Source: Lachnospiraceae bacterium (GTDB lineage: Bacteria > Bacillota > Clostridia > Lachnospirales > Lachnospiraceae). From it: a stretch of 64,000 nt of DNA. The notes under the pieces are model-generated. The model did not search any database. It saw only the letters and a list, made by a program, of their open reading frames with translations, and had not been told where the DNA came from. The position numbers and the translations under genes are program-made. The stretch lies in NCBI GenBank assembly GCA_024698705.1, contig JAILQX010000025.1:20925-84924 (forward strand), given 5' to 3'. Of this stretch, positions 51,564-61,753 are shown piece after piece (within the stretch, counting starts at the first letter, position 1; every line of letters starts with the position of its first letter).

Positions 51564-51690
51564 CACCCAAACAATGAGCAGATCAGTATTTTTTAAACAC
51601 AAAATACTTTATTAAAACATTTCATAGGTATATAATGTGGATTGATAGGGGATAAAGGGAATATAAAAAGTATATTCGAAAGGAACCATC

Positions 51691-52995
51691 ATGAGTATCA
51701 ATAAGTTGGAAGATTACACCCCTGCAAACATTGCCGATCTCATCATAGGTAATACGGATGCCGTTCTCGTTGTCGATTCACAAAACGATAGTTATCGACG
51801 CATCATAAGTCATGGCTTCTTTTCGGATTTCATTGCGGAAACCGGGAGCTATCATGATCTTATAGAAAGTCTGTATTTTCACATAAGTAACAGCGGAAAA
51901 AAGGTTGAAGGCAATTACCGTGTGTTCATACCCACCTTCGGTGAATTTCATGGTAAATACAGCAAGAACCTTAAACTGACATATAAAGACATCACACATC
52001 AGATCCTTATGCAGATCTATCCTGTGGAAGAATCAAGATTTTATATATTAACTCTCAATGAACTTGACAACAGCACTTCACTGGATGAGTTCCAAACCGA
52101 TTCAAAGGTTACAACGATCCAGAAGGCTTACCTGTTCTCGATGTATTTTGATCTGATAAAAAATACCACAAGCAGCTTAAGCATTACCGAAATATCGGAT
52201 GAGACCATGAACTCCCAGCTTTCTTACACAGACTGGCGCATGGGTATCGTCAATGCCATATGGCCGGATGATCAGCCACTTTTCCTTGAGCGTACCGATC
52301 CCGATTATCTGAAGGCACACTTCAAGCCGGGACAGACATCCTCGTTCGACTGCCTCATGGCTAATCTGGAAGGTAAATTTATCTGGGTTAAGCTGACATT
52401 CAGCAGAGCTCAGACAACCAATGATGATGATTACAGATTTGTATTCATGGTTCAGGATATCAATGAAGATACCGTGGCCATGATGACCACGTTAAAGAAA
52501 TATGAAGAACTGGCATCTATAGATCCGCTTACCGGGATCCTTAACCACGGCAGGATAGAAACTGAGATGTGCAATACTATCGAAAACAATAAAAAGACCA
52601 CCGAACCTGCTGCATTTATGATGCTTGATATAGATCATTTCAAATCCGTCAATGACAACTTCGGTCATTCTGTCGGAGACAAGACTCTAAAGCATTTTGC
52701 GGAAATACTCGACGAACAGACCAAGAAGTACAACGGCATGATCGGACGATGGGGCGGTGAAGAATTCGTAGCAGTGTTCTCCGGTCTTGAAATGTCCGAG
52801 ATCAAACGTATCGCGGAAGAGATGCGCGAAGCCGTAAGCAATGCCGAATTTACATCTGTCGGTCATATCACCACTAGTATCGGTGTTACCGGGTTGCGGG
52901 CAAACGATGATTTCCAGACGGTATTTGAGCGCATGGATAAGATGCTTTACGAAGCAAAATCAAGCGGACGTGACCACGTTTGTGTTGCCGAATGA
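51691..52995 (+). CDS. GGDEF diguanylate cyclase with PAS-like N-terminus
   Basis: IGRWGGEEFVAVFSG; MLDIDHFKSVNDNFGH. Confidence 0.93.
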   Translation: MSINKLEDYTPANIADLIIGNTDAVLVVDSQNDSYRRIISHGFFSDFIAETGSYHDLIESLYFHISNSGKKVEGNYRVFIPTFGEFHGKYSKNLKLTYKDITHQILMQIYPVEESRFYILTLNELDNSTSLDEFQTDSKVTTIQKAYLFSMYFDLIKNTTSSLSITEISDETMNSQLSYTDWRMGIVNAIWPDDQPLFLERTDPDYLKAHFKPGQTSSFDCLMANLEGKFIWVKLTFSRAQTTNDDDYRFVFMVQDINEDTVAMMTTLKKYEELASIDPLTGILNHGRIETEMCNTIENNKKTTEPAAFMMLDIDHFKSVNDNFGHSVGDKTLKHFAEILDEQTKKYNGMIGRWGGEEFVAVFSGLEMSEIKRIAEEMREAVSNAEFTSVGHITTSIGVTGLRANDDFQTVFERMDKMLYEAKSSGRDHVCVAE

Positions 52996-53009
52996 TATGA
53001 TTATCACCT

Positions 53010-54164
53010 TCATCCGAACGTGATGTTCAGATAACCGTCATCAAACTTTGCTTTGATGACTTCCCTGTCGGCAAATTCAGAAGGGATGGCGAATTTTCGG
53101 ATCTCATTTTTAACTCCGACGATCAATTCATTACCATCCTGTTCAAGATCAAGTTCATCTTTAATTGCGAATGGAAGCAGTATCCTCAGGATACTGTTTT
53201 CTTTGTCTATAACATAGATCTCCTTTTTGAACAGCACTTCAAACGGATCCCGATCTTCATAGATCATCTCTCCCACTCTTCGAAGCACCTCGATCGAACG
53301 TATCTCACACGGCTGAAGTTCCACAAAAAACTGCGGTACTTCACTGAAGGATTTCCCGATCTCTTTTAGGCCTTCCTCCTGAAATTGATTCCATTTGCTG
53401 AAATACCCCTTCATCGCTTCTTTGGGATAAATATGGTTCACAATGATCGCATCCACGTTATAATGATAGAGATACATGCATGTAAAATTTCTCTTTGATT
53501 CACTTATGACTATCTTTTCCGGAGTCGTGACTATACGGATGCTCACGATATCCTTGTTAAGCAGCAATGCCTGCAGCCTCTCCATTTTATCTATCAGATA
53601 TTCTATATCATCAAACACGTTTTCTCCGGGCATCGGAACCTTCATGACACTTTCGACTATCGGTCCCACGGTCTTAACGCCTGCTTTTTTGATCGGCAGG
53701 ATCTTTTTTATCAGCTGAGAAAATCTTTCGGGATACTTGAGTAAAGCCAGAGTTTCCCCTGTCGGAGCACAGTCAACGATCACGGTGTCATATCTGCCGC
53801 TTTCATAAAATTCAAGCATCTTAAACATTGAGAACAGTTCCTCAAGGCCCGGAAATACAAGTAGTTCCTCAACCTCTATGCTGCTTTCGCTGTTTATTGT
53901 AAGAAGTCTCTTAAAATATTCTTTTAAGTTGCCCCAGCTCTTCTCCGCCTCATAGACCGTATCTATCTCCAATGCCGTCAGATTTTCATCTATCTGCGTC
54001 TCTTCTTTGCCGATACTTACCTCAAATGAATCTCCGAGACTGTGCGCGGGATCCGTACTCATTATCAGAACTTTCTTTCCCGATGCTGCTATCTTGCAGG
54101 CTGTAGCGGCTGCCATACTGGTCTTGCCGACGCCTCCTTTTCCGGTATATATTATGATCCTCAT
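53010..54164 (-). CDS. ArsA/Get3-family ATPase with Hsp20-like C-terminus
   Basis: YTGKGGVGKTSMAAATA, VDCAPTGETLALLKYPE, C-terminal beta-rich LRILLPFAIKDELDLEQDGNELIVGVKNEIRKFAIP. Confidence 0.9.
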   Translation of the reverse strand: MRIIIYTGKGGVGKTSMAAATACKIAASGKKVLIMSTDPAHSLGDSFEVSIGKEETQIDENLTALEIDTVYEAEKSWGNLKEYFKRLLTINSESSIEVEELLVFPGLEELFSMFKMLEFYESGRYDTVIVDCAPTGETLALLKYPERFSQLIKKILPIKKAGVKTVGPIVESVMKVPMPGENVFDDIEYLIDKMERLQALLLNKDIVSIRIVTTPEKIVISESKRNFTCMYLYHYNVDAIIVNHIYPKEAMKGYFSKWNQFQEEGLKEIGKSFSEVPQFFVELQPCEIRSIEVLRRVGEMIYEDRDPFEVLFKKEIYVIDKENSILRILLPFAIKDELDLEQDGNELIVGVKNEIRKFAIPSEFADREVIKAKFDDGYLNITFG

Positions 54165-54220
54165 ATCTCTCTGTCCTTCCTTATCGCGTTTCCTGACCGT
54201 TTGCTTCCGAATATCCGCTC

Positions 54221-54457
54221 TCAGGTTATATCAACCTTCTTTGCGCCCCTGTTTCCCTTACTCTCATCACTATCTGCGTTTCTCGGATGGATACAGCATT
54301 CCGTTATGACCTCAGACACGATCTCCTTAATAAGGTCCTTAACTTCTTTCTCTATCACATCAAGATGTTCTCCGACACTCTCCGGGAAAAGAGCTGTGAC
54401 TGCTTTTTTCTGATACATGTATGCTGTTTTTAACCTCTGCAATGCAACTTTATTCAT
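54221..54457 (-). CDS. Small hypothetical protein between two ArsA genes
   Basis: 78-aa ORF overlapping the upstream arsA-like stop; acidic helical segment. Confidence 0.65.
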   Translation of the reverse strand: MNKVALQRLKTAYMYQKKAVTALFPESVGEHLDVIEKEVKDLIKEIVSEVITECCIHPRNADSDESKGNRGAKKVDIT

Positions 54458-55622
54458 TGTTCGTCTCCTTTGTAAATCTTATATGAAGCCTGTCTGACTT
54501 AAATTCCGCTCCCGCCACTTCGTATTCCCTTAGCATGTTCGGAAGCGGTATGTTTCTCTTGAAGTTTCCTGTTTTTATCACTATATCTGTATTTGATCTG
54601 TACAGATCGATGTCCGCTTTGTCAGCTGTCGGGATAAATATTTCCAGGCTGTATCCTTCATCGGTCTTCTTAAATGCTTCTCTTTCGGTGATCACTTTTG
54701 GTATAAATACACCTTCATCCAGTGCATCATCTATGATCCTTTTGATATTTTCTATGCCCCTCACTTCCTCGTCGTACCAGGGTATCTCATATATGGGAAG
54801 CGCCGAAAATGTTTCCTTTATCGAATCTATATATCCCTTCTGTATCCTGATCCAGTCATCAAAAAACTCATTGTCCATATCCTGTGGGAGTATCCTGTTA
54901 ATGTAGAGCGCATCAACATTGAAATCATACAGATTCATATACATGTAATTTCGTTTTGTCTCGTCTATCACTATCTTTTCGGGTGTCGTGACTATCCTGA
55001 CGCTTGTTGTCTCTCTGTTCTTAAGAAGTTCCTGCAACTCCATCAGTTTGACATACATTTTTTCCATATCGTTCAAAGCCACTTTATTGGGCATCTCCAC
55101 CTTAAAGACCGTCTTGGATATCGGTGATAAAAGTCTGATACCGACCTTCCCTATCGGAAATAATTTTTCCATATACCATGAAAGGAGTTCCGGAAATTTG
55201 AGAAGTGAAAGCGTCTCTCCTGTCGGTGCGCAGTCAACTATTATCCTTCCGTATTTTTTGCTGTTGTAGATCTCGGAGATCTTTAAAAGAGAAAACAGCT
55301 CTTCCATTCCGGGTATCATTCCCATGTCCTGAAGACTGATATCACTCTTGTCCGAAAGCAGCTTCATGATATAATCCGTCATTTCAGCAAAATCATTTTT
55401 CATGACATGATCCGGGTCTATCTCATATACATCGAGGTTTGGTATGACCTCTTTGGGTTCTTTTCCAAGTCTCTTTTTAAAGATATCACCGAGATTATGA
55501 GCCATATCGGTGCTTACGAGCATCGTCTTTATTCCTTCACCGGCGCTTTTGACTGCATGAGCTGTTGCTACCGAGCTTTTTCCGACACCGCCTTTTCCTG
55601 TAAATATATATATCCTGTTCAT
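54450..55622 (-). CDS. ArsA/Get3-family ATPase with Hsp20-like C-terminus
   Basis: FTGKGGVGKSSVATAHA, VDCAPTGETLSLLKFPE, C-terminal LEIFIPTADKADIDLYRSNTDIVIKTGNFKRNIPLP. Confidence 0.9.
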   Translation of the reverse strand: MNRIYIFTGKGGVGKSSVATAHAVKSAGEGIKTMLVSTDMAHNLGDIFKKRLGKEPKEVIPNLDVYEIDPDHVMKNDFAEMTDYIMKLLSDKSDISLQDMGMIPGMEELFSLLKISEIYNSKKYGRIIVDCAPTGETLSLLKFPELLSWYMEKLFPIGKVGIRLLSPISKTVFKVEMPNKVALNDMEKMYVKLMELQELLKNRETTSVRIVTTPEKIVIDETKRNYMYMNLYDFNVDALYINRILPQDMDNEFFDDWIRIQKGYIDSIKETFSALPIYEIPWYDEEVRGIENIKRIIDDALDEGVFIPKVITEREAFKKTDEGYSLEIFIPTADKADIDLYRSNTDIVIKTGNFKRNIPLPNMLREYEVAGAEFKSDRLHIRFTKETNNE

Positions 55623-55708
55623 AGGACCCTCCTTTTATTTCTTATAGCGAATATTTCCGCTCTCGAAGTATTTGCCTTGTCTTAAGGCAGCGTGCGCTGC
55701 CTTATCAG

Positions 55709-56203
55709 TTAATCTATATTTATCTTCTTTATCCCTGTTTTGGTTTTTTCTTTTATCTTTTCCTCTCTCAGAACCTCGAGGACCTTACCCGTCATCTTTG
55801 CGAAAAGCTCCATCTCCTCTTTGGTAAGTGCATTCATTACCTTTATCCCGTAATGGGTGATCGTAAAGAGCAGTTTTTCAAAATGTTCGTTTCCCTTTTG
55901 ACTGAGTTCGATAAGTACCACTCTCTTGTCTACCGTAGAACGGTTCCTGATGATCAGATCGTTTTTCTCCATACGGTTTACGATACCAGTCGCCGTATTA
56001 AGCGGCACATGTATGTACTCGGCTATCTCGGTCATGTTAACTTCTTTTTTCTGATACAGAAGCCAGAAGACCAGGATCTCGTTCTTGGTGAAATTCAGAA
56101 ATATACTCTCCCAGATATCGGCTGACAGAAGTTCTTTTATATCGTCTATATATTTCTTAATGTTTTCAAACTGTTCATTTGAAATGAGCTGTTTCTTTTC
56201 CAA
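55709..56203 (-). CDS. MarR family transcriptional regulator
   Basis: MTEIAEYIHVPLNTATGIVNRMEKNDLIIRNRSTVDKRVVLIELSQKG. Confidence 0.94.
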   Translation of the reverse strand: MEKKQLISNEQFENIKKYIDDIKELLSADIWESIFLNFTKNEILVFWLLYQKKEVNMTEIAEYIHVPLNTATGIVNRMEKNDLIIRNRSTVDKRVVLIELSQKGNEHFEKLLFTITHYGIKVMNALTKEEMELFAKMTGKVLEVLREEKIKEKTKTGIKKINID

Positions 56204-56250
56204 TTACCGCATCCCCTTCGGATAATTACTTCGGGCTTCGAACTAATTTG

Positions 56251-56279
56251 ATTCTAGCGCGGAAGTATTTTTTTGTCAA
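56251..56279 (-). promoter_or_regulatory. Sigma-A-like promoter for the marR-arsA-arsA operon
   Basis: TTGACA-N17-TAGAAT on the minus strand upstream of MarR. Confidence 0.65.
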
Positions 56280-56384
56280 TACTCTTTTTTTCTTCTCGAT
56301 AAAACTGAGGATCATGACTGCCCCGGATGATTTCATACTTAAAGTAAGGATGATTTCATGGTACAATAATATCTGTCACGAAAT

Positions 56385-58403
56385 ATGAAAGCGGGTTTTA
56401 AAATGAGTGATCCTAAATTTAAAAACATCCATAAAAAAGAAAATGAAAAACTTTATAAGAAAGTAAAACATATAAGTTCATTCGGTTCCATAACCATGTA
56501 TCTGTTCCTCAGCATACTGTTTTGCGTGATGGCAGTTATACTTGCGGGCTTTATCCTTGAATACATCATCGAGACCAAATTCACGGAAGCCTATACAGAT
56601 CTGAAATATGTTTCGGAATTATACGAGTTGGGAAACACCGATAATACTGTCATGGACTATCTCCGATCTGACGGCCGTGATTTCATTGTAACAGACAGCT
56701 CCGGAAAAGTTGTTTATCAGATCGGTGAGAATACGATCAGCGACATTTCCGGTGATATAATCTTTTCCAACAGTACGGAAACATACACGGTATATGCGGA
56801 TTCGGAATCGGGTTACCTTTATCCGAATAACGGCCATCTCGGTGTCGATTTCATGAGATTACGTGACAGCCTCGAAATGGATGTTGAAAATATAGAACTC
56901 CCGCTCTGGTTATCCATCGATATAAACGGAGGCGATCGGAAATTGGTCGGCAAGACCCTTTTCTCGTTCAGCAAAAGGGATGCCATCCTTGCGATAGAAC
57001 TGACCATAGGTATCGGTGTCATCACCCTTATCATGTTCTTGATATTCTTCATCTACCTGATCAGAAGTATCGTCAATTACAAACGTGTGGTAAAACTCTT
57101 CTACTCCGATCCGGTAACAAGCGGTCATAACTGGGTATGGTATGTAAGAAACGGCAATGAAAGACTCCGTAAGGCCTCAAGCAAAGCATCTGCATTTGCG
57201 GTCGTCGATGTTGTATTTAAAAACTACAGAAATTACTGCCTGTGTCATTCCATATCCGAAGGTGAAGCATTTCTGTCAAAGATCTACACCATATTGTCCG
57301 CGGAAATAAAACGCGGTGAGATATGTGCGCATTCAACGACAGCGGTCTTTGCTCTCCTTCTGCGATACGACAGTGAAGAACAGCTCCGCTCAAGACTGAA
57401 TGATATATTACAGAAGCTGCGAAATATGGACAAAGAGCATAACCATGTCTTCCAGATGGGTGTAAACCTGCTTGAACCTGTTACCGATGAAAACGGCAAG
57501 CCTCTTAAGCGTAAAAAGATCAGTATTGAAAATGAATACAACAATGCTGCCGCAGCTAGTGCGACTCTGGAATCCTCCGATGCATGCGAAATACGCTTCT
57601 TTGACAGTAATCTGCTCGAAGAACAGCGCTGGAGTGACAGTGTACACGAAAGGCAGATGTCAGCTTTGGACAACGAAGAATTTGTGGTATATTATCAGCC
57701 CAAATATGATCCGAAGACCAGCATCCTTCGCGGTGCGGAAGCGCTTGTCAGATGGGATTCACCGGATCTCGGCTTTGTATCTCCGGGCCGCTTTATACCT
57801 ATATTCGAAAAGAACGGATTTATCACCAGACTGGATCATTATATGATAGCCCACGTTGCCAGGGATCAGAAATCATGGCTCGATGCGGGTTATAAATGTG
57901 TACCTGTATCCGTCAATGTTTCCAGGGCCCATTTTTCCGAAAACGATCTTGCAGAACAGATCCGTGATATCGTTGACAAGGCGGAATGCCCTCATGATCT
58001 TATAGAGATAGAATTAACGGAAAGTGCATTCTTTGATGATAAGCATGCAATGATCGAAACGATCGGCAGATTAAAGAGCTACGGCTTTGCGGTCTCAATG
58101 GACGATTTCGGAGCAGGCTACTCCTCTCTCAATTCGCTGAAGGATATGTCTCTTGATGTCCTCAAACTGGATGCTGATTTCTTCCGGGGTGAAAATGCCG
58201 ACGAGCGCGGACAGATAGTCATTTCCGAAGCCATCAGGCTCGCAAAGAATCTGAATATGCGTATAGTTGCGGAAGGCGTTGAAGAAAAGGAACAGGTCGA
58301 TTTCCTTGCCGATCAGGATTGCGATATGATCCAGGGCTACTATTTTGCCAAGCCCATGCCGAAGAGTGAATATCTTTCGAGGATAGCCGTAAGCGAAGCA
58401 TAA
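56385..58403 (+). CDS. Membrane degenerate-GGDEF/EAL protein
   Basis: Intact RGAEALVRW, ELTES, DDFGAGYSS; no GGDEF signature in the upstream domain. Confidence 0.92.
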   Translation: MKAGFKMSDPKFKNIHKKENEKLYKKVKHISSFGSITMYLFLSILFCVMAVILAGFILEYIIETKFTEAYTDLKYVSELYELGNTDNTVMDYLRSDGRDFIVTDSSGKVVYQIGENTISDISGDIIFSNSTETYTVYADSESGYLYPNNGHLGVDFMRLRDSLEMDVENIELPLWLSIDINGGDRKLVGKTLFSFSKRDAILAIELTIGIGVITLIMFLIFFIYLIRSIVNYKRVVKLFYSDPVTSGHNWVWYVRNGNERLRKASSKASAFAVVDVVFKNYRNYCLCHSISEGEAFLSKIYTILSAEIKRGEICAHSTTAVFALLLRYDSEEQLRSRLNDILQKLRNMDKEHNHVFQMGVNLLEPVTDENGKPLKRKKISIENEYNNAAAASATLESSDACEIRFFDSNLLEEQRWSDSVHERQMSALDNEEFVVYYQPKYDPKTSILRGAEALVRWDSPDLGFVSPGRFIPIFEKNGFITRLDHYMIAHVARDQKSWLDAGYKCVPVSVNVSRAHFSENDLAEQIRDIVDKAECPHDLIEIELTESAFFDDKHAMIETIGRLKSYGFAVSMDDFGAGYSSLNSLKDMSLDVLKLDADFFRGENADERGQIVISEAIRLAKNLNMRIVAEGVEEKEQVDFLADQDCDMIQGYYFAKPMPKSEYLSRIAVSEA

Positions 58404-58453
58404 CCTGTATCATATGTCCGGACGATCGTTTTTTACCGGGCAGATCATGATCC

Positions 58454-59596
58454 TCAATATTCGTCGAGGAAATTATGACGCACTCCTTTTTGCTTATATT
58501 CTATGACTGTATCAAGATTTACATTTTCAACACTTCTGAAAATGTTTGATTCAATAAAAGGATTGGTTTTTTTCAGTTCGGCTATAAGCTTCTTTGTCTC
58601 AAGACGTTTGGATGAAGTTGTCCCATCCTCATGACATGTTGTACACGTATCCGTAAAATGGCATGCACATTGAAGGAAATGCAATTCGTTGTAATCTCTC
58701 CATGCGCATATATCACTTTCTCTGACCAGATATAGCGGTCTGATCAGTTCCATTCCTTCAAAATTGGTACTGTGAAGCTTGGGCATCATGGTCTGTATCT
58801 GTGCACCATGTATCATACCCATAAGTATGGTCTCGATCACGTCATCATAATGATGTCCCAACGCTATCTTATTGCATCCAAGTTCCCTTGCCTTACTGTA
58901 CAGATATCCGCGTCTCATTCTTGCACACAGATAACACGGACTTTTCTCTATGGTGTCCACCGCATCAAATATCGTGCTTTCAAATATCGTGATGGGAATA
59001 CCTAGTGCTTCCGCGTTGCTCTCTATCAATGCTCTGTTTTCTTCATTGTAACCGGGATCCATGACAAGAAATGTCAGTTCAAATTCCATTTGTCTGTGTC
59101 GCTGTATCTCCTGGAAAAGCTTTGCCATGAGCATGGAATCCTTTCCTCCTGAAATGCAGACGGCAATACGGTCTCCTTCTTCTATCAGCTTATATGTTTT
59201 GCAGGCCTTTGCAAAAGGCGCAAAAAGCTGTTTATGAAATTTCTTCTGTATGCTCTTTTCCGCCCTGTCTCTTTTTCCTGCTTTATCCGTATCATCCGAA
59301 ATGCCGGATCTGATATATCCTACATACCCTTTTTCAAGGCTGTAACAGTCTCTTCCCGCAAGGTACTCTGTCGTATCATCTATCTCACGTGACCTCCGAC
59401 CGATCTCACAGTAAAAGATCAGTTTTTTATCCTTGGGAATTGCCGCCAGTTCATCACTGTTTTCAAGGTCTTCCACATAGATATTTACGGCACCCGGGAT
59501 CATCCCGTACAAAGTCAGCCCTTCATCTCTGATATCTATCAAAACATACTCATCCGCGGACAGCAGTTTCAGTTCATCATATGTTATCTCTTTCAT
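58454..59596 (-). CDS. Rhodanese-TtcA-like fusion (tRNA thiolation-type PP-loop ATPase)
   Basis: N-terminal rhodanese LIFYCEIGRRSREI; SGGKDSMLMAKL; CYLCARMRRGYLY. Confidence 0.9.
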   Translation of the reverse strand: MKEITYDELKLLSADEYVLIDIRDEGLTLYGMIPGAVNIYVEDLENSDELAAIPKDKKLIFYCEIGRRSREIDDTTEYLAGRDCYSLEKGYVGYIRSGISDDTDKAGKRDRAEKSIQKKFHKQLFAPFAKACKTYKLIEEGDRIAVCISGGKDSMLMAKLFQEIQRHRQMEFELTFLVMDPGYNEENRALIESNAEALGIPITIFESTIFDAVDTIEKSPCYLCARMRRGYLYSKARELGCNKIALGHHYDDVIETILMGMIHGAQIQTMMPKLHSTNFEGMELIRPLYLVRESDICAWRDYNELHFLQCACHFTDTCTTCHEDGTTSSKRLETKKLIAELKKTNPFIESNIFRSVENVNLDTVIEYKQKGVRHNFLDEY

Positions 59597-59636
59597 CTTT
59601 ATTCCATTATGCCTTCCCGTTTTTTATGATACCGGA

Positions 59637-60254
59637 CTACTGCATCTTTTCACAGATGATCGTATCCATACAATGAAAATGCGGGATGCCTCCACTGTTA
59701 TCTTCGAAGATAACTTCTTCGATATCAAGCACCTTCCAGTCTGAAAGAAATGTAAAGAGTTCACCTGACCTCCACATTTTCTCTTCGATATCCCAATCCG
59801 GGGGCAGTTCAAGGAAAGGCTTTTCAACAAATACATTCAGATAAACGATTCCGTGCAGGTTTGTTATGCGGTCCAGTTTCTCAAAGAAATTTTTTTTGTT
59901 TTCATCAAACAGATACTGAACGGTACCGGTCGAATATATGATGTCAAAACATTCTTCCGTCTCAAAAGTGTTTATATCATCAACATATGCATTCACCTTA
60001 ACGCCACGATCATTCGCAAGTTTAATGGTCTTTTTGATTCCGTTCTCAGTGATATCAAATGCTGTAACATCATATCCTTTCTCAGCCATATAAACAGCAT
60101 CCTTGCCTTCGCCGCAACCTATATCAAGCACCTTGGGAGCGATCTCGCATGATCTTAAAGATATTAATCTATCCAGAAAATCACCCGGTTCTGTCCCCCA
60201 ATAATACTCGTCCGAATCGTACCATTTTTCATAATTTGTTCTTATATTTCCCAC
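59637..60254 (-). CDS. Class I SAM-dependent methyltransferase
   Basis: VLDIGCGEGKDAVYMAEKGYDVTAFDI. Confidence 0.93.
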   Translation of the reverse strand: MGNIRTNYEKWYDSDEYYWGTEPGDFLDRLISLRSCEIAPKVLDIGCGEGKDAVYMAEKGYDVTAFDITENGIKKTIKLANDRGVKVNAYVDDINTFETEECFDIIYSTGTVQYLFDENKKNFFEKLDRITNLHGIVYLNVFVEKPFLELPPDWDIEEKMWRSGELFTFLSDWKVLDIEEVIFEDNSGGIPHFHCMDTIICEKMQ

Positions 60255-60346
60255 TCTTGTACCTCACATATATTTATTATTCGGAATTGCGCAGGATATC
60301 TGCTTTTTCCGGTTCCTCTTTTGTAACTCGGATATACTCCATACGA

Positions 60347-61237
60347 TCACTCGCCTTCCTGCAGATCGAATATACTCATCTGGGTGTATTTCTGCGGGAA
60401 CTCGTTCATATAACGGAAGATCTCATCCTCATCGTGAATGATCCCGTTTTCTTCACAGTACCTTGTGAGAAGCGATCGCAGTTTGTGTGCCCGCGGGCTC
60501 GGTAGCTCGTAGGCGTTTCCGTACGTTTTTACGTAACGTTCCTTCATTCCGGGGAAATGCTTGTCCAGTGCGGCGTAGAAATACTCGCGATCACCCTCCC
60601 GAAGAGTCAATCCCATGCCGAAACCTATGATACCTTTTACGTCAACACGAACGCATTCATTCAGGATCGAAGTAATGTTTTCTTCCGTATCGTTGATGAA
60701 CGGAAGGATCGGTGTCAGCCATACGACTGTAGGGATTCCCCTCTTCTGCATCTCCTCCAGGACTTCGATCCGGCGTTTGGTATTGCAGACATGCGGCTCG
60801 AGGATCTTGCAAAGTTCGTCATCATAGGTCGTAAGCGTCATCTGAACTACACATTTTGCAGAGCGGTTTATCTCCTCCAGAAGATCGATATCCATGAGGA
60901 TGCGGTCCGACTTTGTCTGCACCGCGGCGCCGAAACCGTACTTCCTGATGATCTCCAGGCATCTTCGCATGAGATGCAGCTGCTCTTCACAGTGCATATA
61001 CGGATCAGACACGTAACCGGTACCGATCATACATTTACTGCGCTTACTGCGCAGTGCTTTTTCCAGAAGTTCCGGTGCATTCTGCTTCACCTCTATATCC
61101 TCGAACGGATGCGTGAACTGATAGCATGCGCTTCTGCCGTCACAGTAAATACAGCCATGACTGCATCCGCGATATATATTCATCCCGTATTGTCCGCTGC
61201 TTCCGTTCAATATTCCCTTGGCATCAACAAAATGCAT
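60347..61237 (-). CDS. SPL-family radical SAM protein
   Basis: GCSHGCIYCDGRS; MTLTTYDDELCKILEP. Confidence 0.92.
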   Translation of the reverse strand: MHFVDAKGILNGSSGQYGMNIYRGCSHGCIYCDGRSACYQFTHPFEDIEVKQNAPELLEKALRSKRSKCMIGTGYVSDPYMHCEEQLHLMRRCLEIIRKYGFGAAVQTKSDRILMDIDLLEEINRSAKCVVQMTLTTYDDELCKILEPHVCNTKRRIEVLEEMQKRGIPTVVWLTPILPFINDTEENITSILNECVRVDVKGIIGFGMGLTLREGDREYFYAALDKHFPGMKERYVKTYGNAYELPSPRAHKLRSLLTRYCEENGIIHDEDEIFRYMNEFPQKYTQMSIFDLQEGE

Positions 61238-61258
61238 CGCATCATTCTCCTTTGGTTT

Positions 61259-61738
61259 TTAAAGTTTTAATCTCATATCCGTATACTTCTGAACCTTATC
61301 TTCAAACCCAAGCTTTTTATATACAGGATACCCTTCATCCGTCGCCATCAGATCAATGCGGCAGACCTGATGTTCTCCGGCATATTTGATCATATTGCTC
61401 ATTAGCTGCGTACATATTCCCATGCCACGATATTTTTCTTCGGTATATACACTGAGAACCTCGGAATCGAGACCGTTTAACAGAAACGGATTTGCCGGTT
61501 TCTCGATTATCAGCAAATAAGCCGCCGCAACAAGCCTGCCCTCCGCTCTTGCAACAAACGCGATCAGTTTCTTTCCAAGTTCTCTTTCAAAATAGCCCGG
61601 AAGCTGAGTTTCCATACTCTCTCTTTCCTCGTCGGTAATCGAACCAAAATCATCTATCATATATAGGATCCTAAGTCTGACAAGTTCCGGAATATCGCTT
61701 ATTGTTGCAGTATCGTATATAACACTTTCCTTATCCAT
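61259..61738 (-). CDS. GNAT family N-acetyltransferase
   Basis: VYTEEKYRGMGICTQLMSNMIKYA. Confidence 0.92.
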   Translation of the reverse strand: MDKESVIYDTATISDIPELVRLRILYMIDDFGSITDEERESMETQLPGYFERELGKKLIAFVARAEGRLVAAAYLLIIEKPANPFLLNGLDSEVLSVYTEEKYRGMGICTQLMSNMIKYAGEHQVCRIDLMATDEGYPVYKKLGFEDKVQKYTDMRLKL

Positions 61739-61753
61739 TCATTTCACCGCCTT

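Noticed and set aside
53010-55622. Arsenic resistance operon
   Set aside because: ArsA-family ATPases alone, with no efflux pump, reductase, ArsR or ArsD nearby.
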